Assembly: GCA_041605955.1 (NCBI GenBank)
Contig: JBFIXI010000118.1
Location: forward strand, 1-7,431
DNA length: 7,431 nt
Reading direction: 5' to 3'
DNA from: JAHEJX01 sp041605955
Lineage (GTDB): Bacteria; Actinomycetota; Acidimicrobiia; Spongiisociales; UBA5794
Shown piece by piece: positions 5,599 through 7,431 of this stretch (the stretch's first letter is position 1; each line of letters opens with the position of its first letter). Position numbers and translations under genes: made by a program. Under the pieces are notes generated by a model that was not told the origin of the DNA, ran no database searches, and saw nothing but the letters and a program-made list of their open reading frames with translations.

Positions 5599-6045
5599 TC
5601 AGCGGCTCGTCCGCATCTCCTCGATGCAGCGACCGACGATGTCCTGGAACTGCCGCATCCGCTCGGGGTCGGCAAGCACCTCGGTGTTGAAGCTCGGCCT
5701 GGTGTCCACCCGCTCCGTATCGAGCGCCACGCCCTCGATGCTGTTCAGTTCCTCCAGGAGCGCCATGCGCTTGTCCCGGTCCCCGAAGGGCTGCCTCGAC
5801 CGCATGTGCTGGAACTGCATCTCGACGCCGCCCTCGGTCCACACGGCGAAGATGGTGTGCCAATCGGTGGACGAGTCCACGATGGGGATGAACGACCCGT
5901 TACGGGCACCCTGGCCCCACCAGATTCGTAGACCTTGATCCTCTGCCCAGCGCAGCAGATTCTCGGCAACCTGCCGTTCAACCGCGGTTGGTCGTCGTGC
6001 ATATCTAGTGATCGGTCGGCAGAGTCGTAGCCGGCACTTGTCTGA
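5599..6045 (-). pseudogene. Unnamed conserved-looking protein fragment (WGQG..NGSFIP), start missing
   Basis: The minus-strand frame is open from just below the TAG at 6048-6046 to the stop at 5599, about 148 codons, with no ATG, GTG or TTG before GTG 5880. The coherent part starts near VERQVAENLLRWAEDQGL and reads RIWWGQGARNGSFIPIVD, then WHTIFAVWTEGGVEMQFQHM, PFGDRDKRMALLEELNSIEGV, and an acidic C-terminal helix. The rhythm is that of a widespread protein domain (W-G-x-G, GSFxP, F.vWT.G.vE..FQ) whose name I cannot give. Because this coherent sequence continues ~60 residues upstream of the only possible start, the N-terminus seems lost. An ATG at 6002 is in another frame and would need a single-base indel to serve. 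Confidence 0.5.
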
Positions 6046-6056
6046 CTAGAGCCGAC
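6015..6056. terminator. Imperfect hairpin at the end of the PycTM-like remnant
   Basis: GTCGGC (6015-6020) pairs with GCCGAC (6051-6056), continued by AGTC/GACT (6023-6026 / 6044-6047) across a small internal loop. It spans the TAG that ends the minus-strand effector remnant. It may terminate that transcript, or be incidental. Confidence 0.3.
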
Positions 6057-6574
6057 TCACAACCTCGATCGCTCCGCCGAGGGCGGCAATGGCGATGCTC
6101 AGCATCGTCGTCGCGACCGCGGGCCACAGGATTCGGAACTTCCGATTCGCGACGATCGACTTGCCGTAGAGCGACCTCAGCGCGTGTTCCCCCAAAGCCT
6201 CAGAGTCCACATCACGCACCTGACCCACGTACGCCTCAGCATCCTTGCGCTCTGCGATCCACCTGATGAACATCAGATCCTCAGCCGGCATCGCCCAACG
6301 AAGGGGCAAGGGCGCGTAGGCGAGACGGGAGCACAACCCACAACGCCAACAAGAGCCCGACGAACAGCGCTGCTCCAGCGACCAGAAACGCACTGCGCGC
6401 CCCGGTTGTCAGCTCCTCTCCGAAGGAGCCGTCTCGAACCACGAAGCCTTAGGCCGCAAGAAGGATCGCGTCAGCAGTGAAGAGCAAGCTTGCCTTCGTA
6501 TCGCCGAAGACAACCTGGCCCTCAACGTGGTCCATGAGCGCCATGGACTGCCCAAGATCCAGCTGATCGTGCAT
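6046..6574 (-). pseudogene. Pycsar-type transmembrane effector (PycTM-like), broken by a stop and a frameshift
   Basis: The start is ATG at 6574, with an AGGTG-type site six bases upstream on the minus strand. The N-terminus HVEGQVVFGDTKASLLFTADAILLAA carries the D.KAS.L...NAILLA signature of PycTM/DUF5706 effectors and begins the first membrane helix. A TAA at 6451-6449 interrupts it. The same frame then continues with a second hydrophobic helix (AFLVAGAALFVGLLLALWVV) to a TGA at 6283-6281. The C-terminal part, EDLMFIRWIAERKDAEAYVGQV..GEHALRSLYGKSIVANRKFRILWPA, is in another frame, and a one-base change near 6285-6300 would join them. It ends in a last helix. Known: in Pycsar defence, cCMP or cUMP made by PycC triggers PycTM to disrupt the membrane and abort infection. 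No cyclase is in the window. It is a decayed, orphaned effector. Confidence 0.72.
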
Positions 6575-6643
6575 CTGCCGCACCTCTCTCCGTAGGCTGG
6601 GATAAGCGTAGATGACCGCGCTAGGACCCACAGAACCGCGCGG

Positions 6644-6677
6644 GGTGCGGTCGCAGGGCTGCAAGCCAGGCCGCACC
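6644..6677. repeat. Inverted repeat beside the right direct-repeat copy
   Basis: GGTGCGG (6644-6650) pairs with CCGCACC (6671-6677) across 20 nt, which contain the small hairpin GCAGGGCTGC. It sits 7 bp from repeat copy B. Copy A also has a hairpin upstream (1241-1268), though the two stems are unrelated in sequence. Confidence 0.35.
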
Positions 6678-6683
6678 GATCCG

Positions 6684-6799
6684 GCAGATTGCACGGGCTT
6701 GCGCTCACGCAGCGCCCGGTCGTCGGCCGCACCGAACGCGCGGCCACCTGCCACCAGCGTGGTCGATTCGAGGGCGACGAAGCGCTCGCGCCGTTCTCG
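6684..6799 (+). repeat. Right copy (B) of the ~115-bp diverged direct repeat
   Basis: Direct-orientation partner of 1301-1415, 5383 bp away. The three exact shared words keep their spacing within one base. Together the copies bracket the whole block of short and broken genes. Function unknown. Confidence 0.55.
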
Positions 6800-7141
6800 G
6801 CTGGGTTGGCCGTGCGGGCTATGTCACGCAGACGGGACGGTGTGCGCTCTGGAGGAAGGACAGTCCATCGAAACGTGACTCTGAATGGAACACTGTGAAT
6901 TGCGAGGAAGCCTCGGTCGACAGCGGGATTCGAAGAAGGAGCACGTGGTCGGACTCTGGTCGGGTTTCCCCGGCAGCTGCGGTCGATTGGCCGGCCCCTG
7001 GGGCGCGAAAATCCGGTTTGAAAGCCACCGCTTGCGAGTCCCCCTCATCAGTAGCCTTCGGAGCTGACGGGGGGAGAGGGTGGCTCGGTACAGGTGCCGG
7101 GGTCGTATCGCTCTCCACTCGCCAGAGCTAGGGAGGTTGGC

Positions 7142-7431
7142 ATGGGTAAGCGTATGTGGATGGGGGTAATGGCCGCTGCCTTGGCAGTGGTAATGGTCGT
7201 CCCGGTGGCGGCGGCGGCGGGGGGCGAGGATCGCTATCAGACCAAGGTCTTGGTGGAGGGCGCTGAGATCAAAGGCGCCAACGGCTTGGCATTCGATGCT
7301 GCGGGCCGGCTGCTCGTCGGCAGCGTTTGGGGCGGGAACATCACCGCGGTGGATGTCCGTACCGGCCAGATAGTGGAACGATTCGGCCGCGATATGTACG
7401 TCGACGGCGCCGACGATGTCGCCGTGGCTGC
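7142..7431 (+). CDS. Secreted SMP-30/NHL-type beta-propeller protein (3' partial)
   Basis: The start ATG at 7142 is five bases after GGGAGG (7131-7136). The signal peptide comprises MGKRMW, a hydrophobic core (VMAAALAVVMVVPVAA), and Ala-rich cleavage before GGEDR. The mature part begins KVLVEGAEIKGANGLAFDAAGRLLVGSVWGGNITAVDV..G.IVERFG and then VDGADDVAVA. This is the repeating 'G.NGLAFD..GRL.V....G.I..vD...G' pattern of SMP-30/gluconolactonase-like and NHL propellers, with nearly two blades visible. Known: these are extracellular or periplasmic propellers, some of them metal-dependent lactonases; the catalytic residues would lie beyond the window. It runs off the end with no stop. It is preceded by ~570 bp of gene-free DNA and so is probably transcribed from its own promoter. 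Confidence 0.82.
   Translation, partial: MGKRMWMGVMAAALAVVMVVPVAAAAGGEDRYQTKVLVEGAEIKGANGLAFDAAGRLLVGSVWGGNITAVDVRTGQIVERFGRDMYVDGADDVAVA

Larger units (their letters stand above)
6575..7141. other. 567-bp gene-free stretch between divergent genes
   Basis: It holds the minus-strand leader of the effector remnant, an inverted repeat (6644-6677), the right copy of the 115-bp repeat (6684-6799), and about 250 bp upstream of the SMP-30-like gene. All frames here give Arg-, Ser- and Pro-rich shadow translations. No tRNA could be folded by eye near the tRNA-like words around 7010-7045. Confidence 0.45.

Noticed and set aside
1200..6900. Integron cassette array
   Set aside because: Genes point both ways, no recurring attC-like site with GTTRRRY/RYYYAAC cores follows each gene, and no integron integrase is visible.
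7005..7050. tRNA-like words (tttgaaag, gcgagtcccc)
   Set aside because: Acceptor, D and anticodon stems could not be paired on either strand, so no tRNA is called.
6612..7131. Several overlapping ORFs on both strands upstream of the SMP-30-like gene
   Set aside because: Compositionally biased translations without start sites or domains; treated as intergenic.

Overview
The window is GC-rich and looks like chromosome from an actinobacterium of the Acidimicrobiia type. The best clue is the left-hand gene, whose C-terminal four-blade FG-GAP-like module (GNPGDVP..GDWD..GV.TPGLFR) I recall from secreted proteins of Ilumatobacter-like organisms. This placement is recognition from memory and was not searched.

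Layout. (1) Positions 2-1186 (+) hold the 3' end of a large secreted tandem-95/cadherin-like plus FG-GAP-like protein. It is followed by stacked inverted repeats. (2) Positions about 1300-6800 form a mosaic of unrelated short genes on both strands, many broken. They are a rolling-circle Rep (HUH) remnant, a frameshifted DUF2235 (Tle1-type hydrolase) remnant, and two small XRE-type HTH genes that share a duplicated leader and 3' flank. Between the two HTH genes sits a divergently oriented 165-aa secreted protein. Further right come a 106-aa protein of unknown function, a DUF6308-like frame without a usable start, a second start-less frame of an unnamed family, and a decayed Pycsar-type membrane effector (PycTM-like) with a stop codon and a frameshift. 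(3) From 7142 (+) a signal-peptide-bearing SMP-30/NHL-type beta-propeller gene begins and runs off the window.

The mosaic is bracketed by two copies of a roughly 115-bp diverged direct repeat (1301-1415 and 6684-6799, about 73% identical over the first 64 columns). One lies beside the left secreted-protein gene and one upstream of the right one. The simplest reading is an accessory island, part plasmid or ssDNA-phage remnant and part defence or toxin remnant, inserted between two genes for extracellular proteins and now decaying. The genes that look intact are the two XRE genes, the secreted 165-aa protein, the 106-aa protein and the two flanking genes.

No tRNA, rRNA, CRISPR array or intact transposase was recognised. 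I see no complete new system. The most notable features are the paired XRE cassette with its duplicated leader, the decayed PycTM-like effector, and the repeat-bounded run of N-terminally truncated genes.
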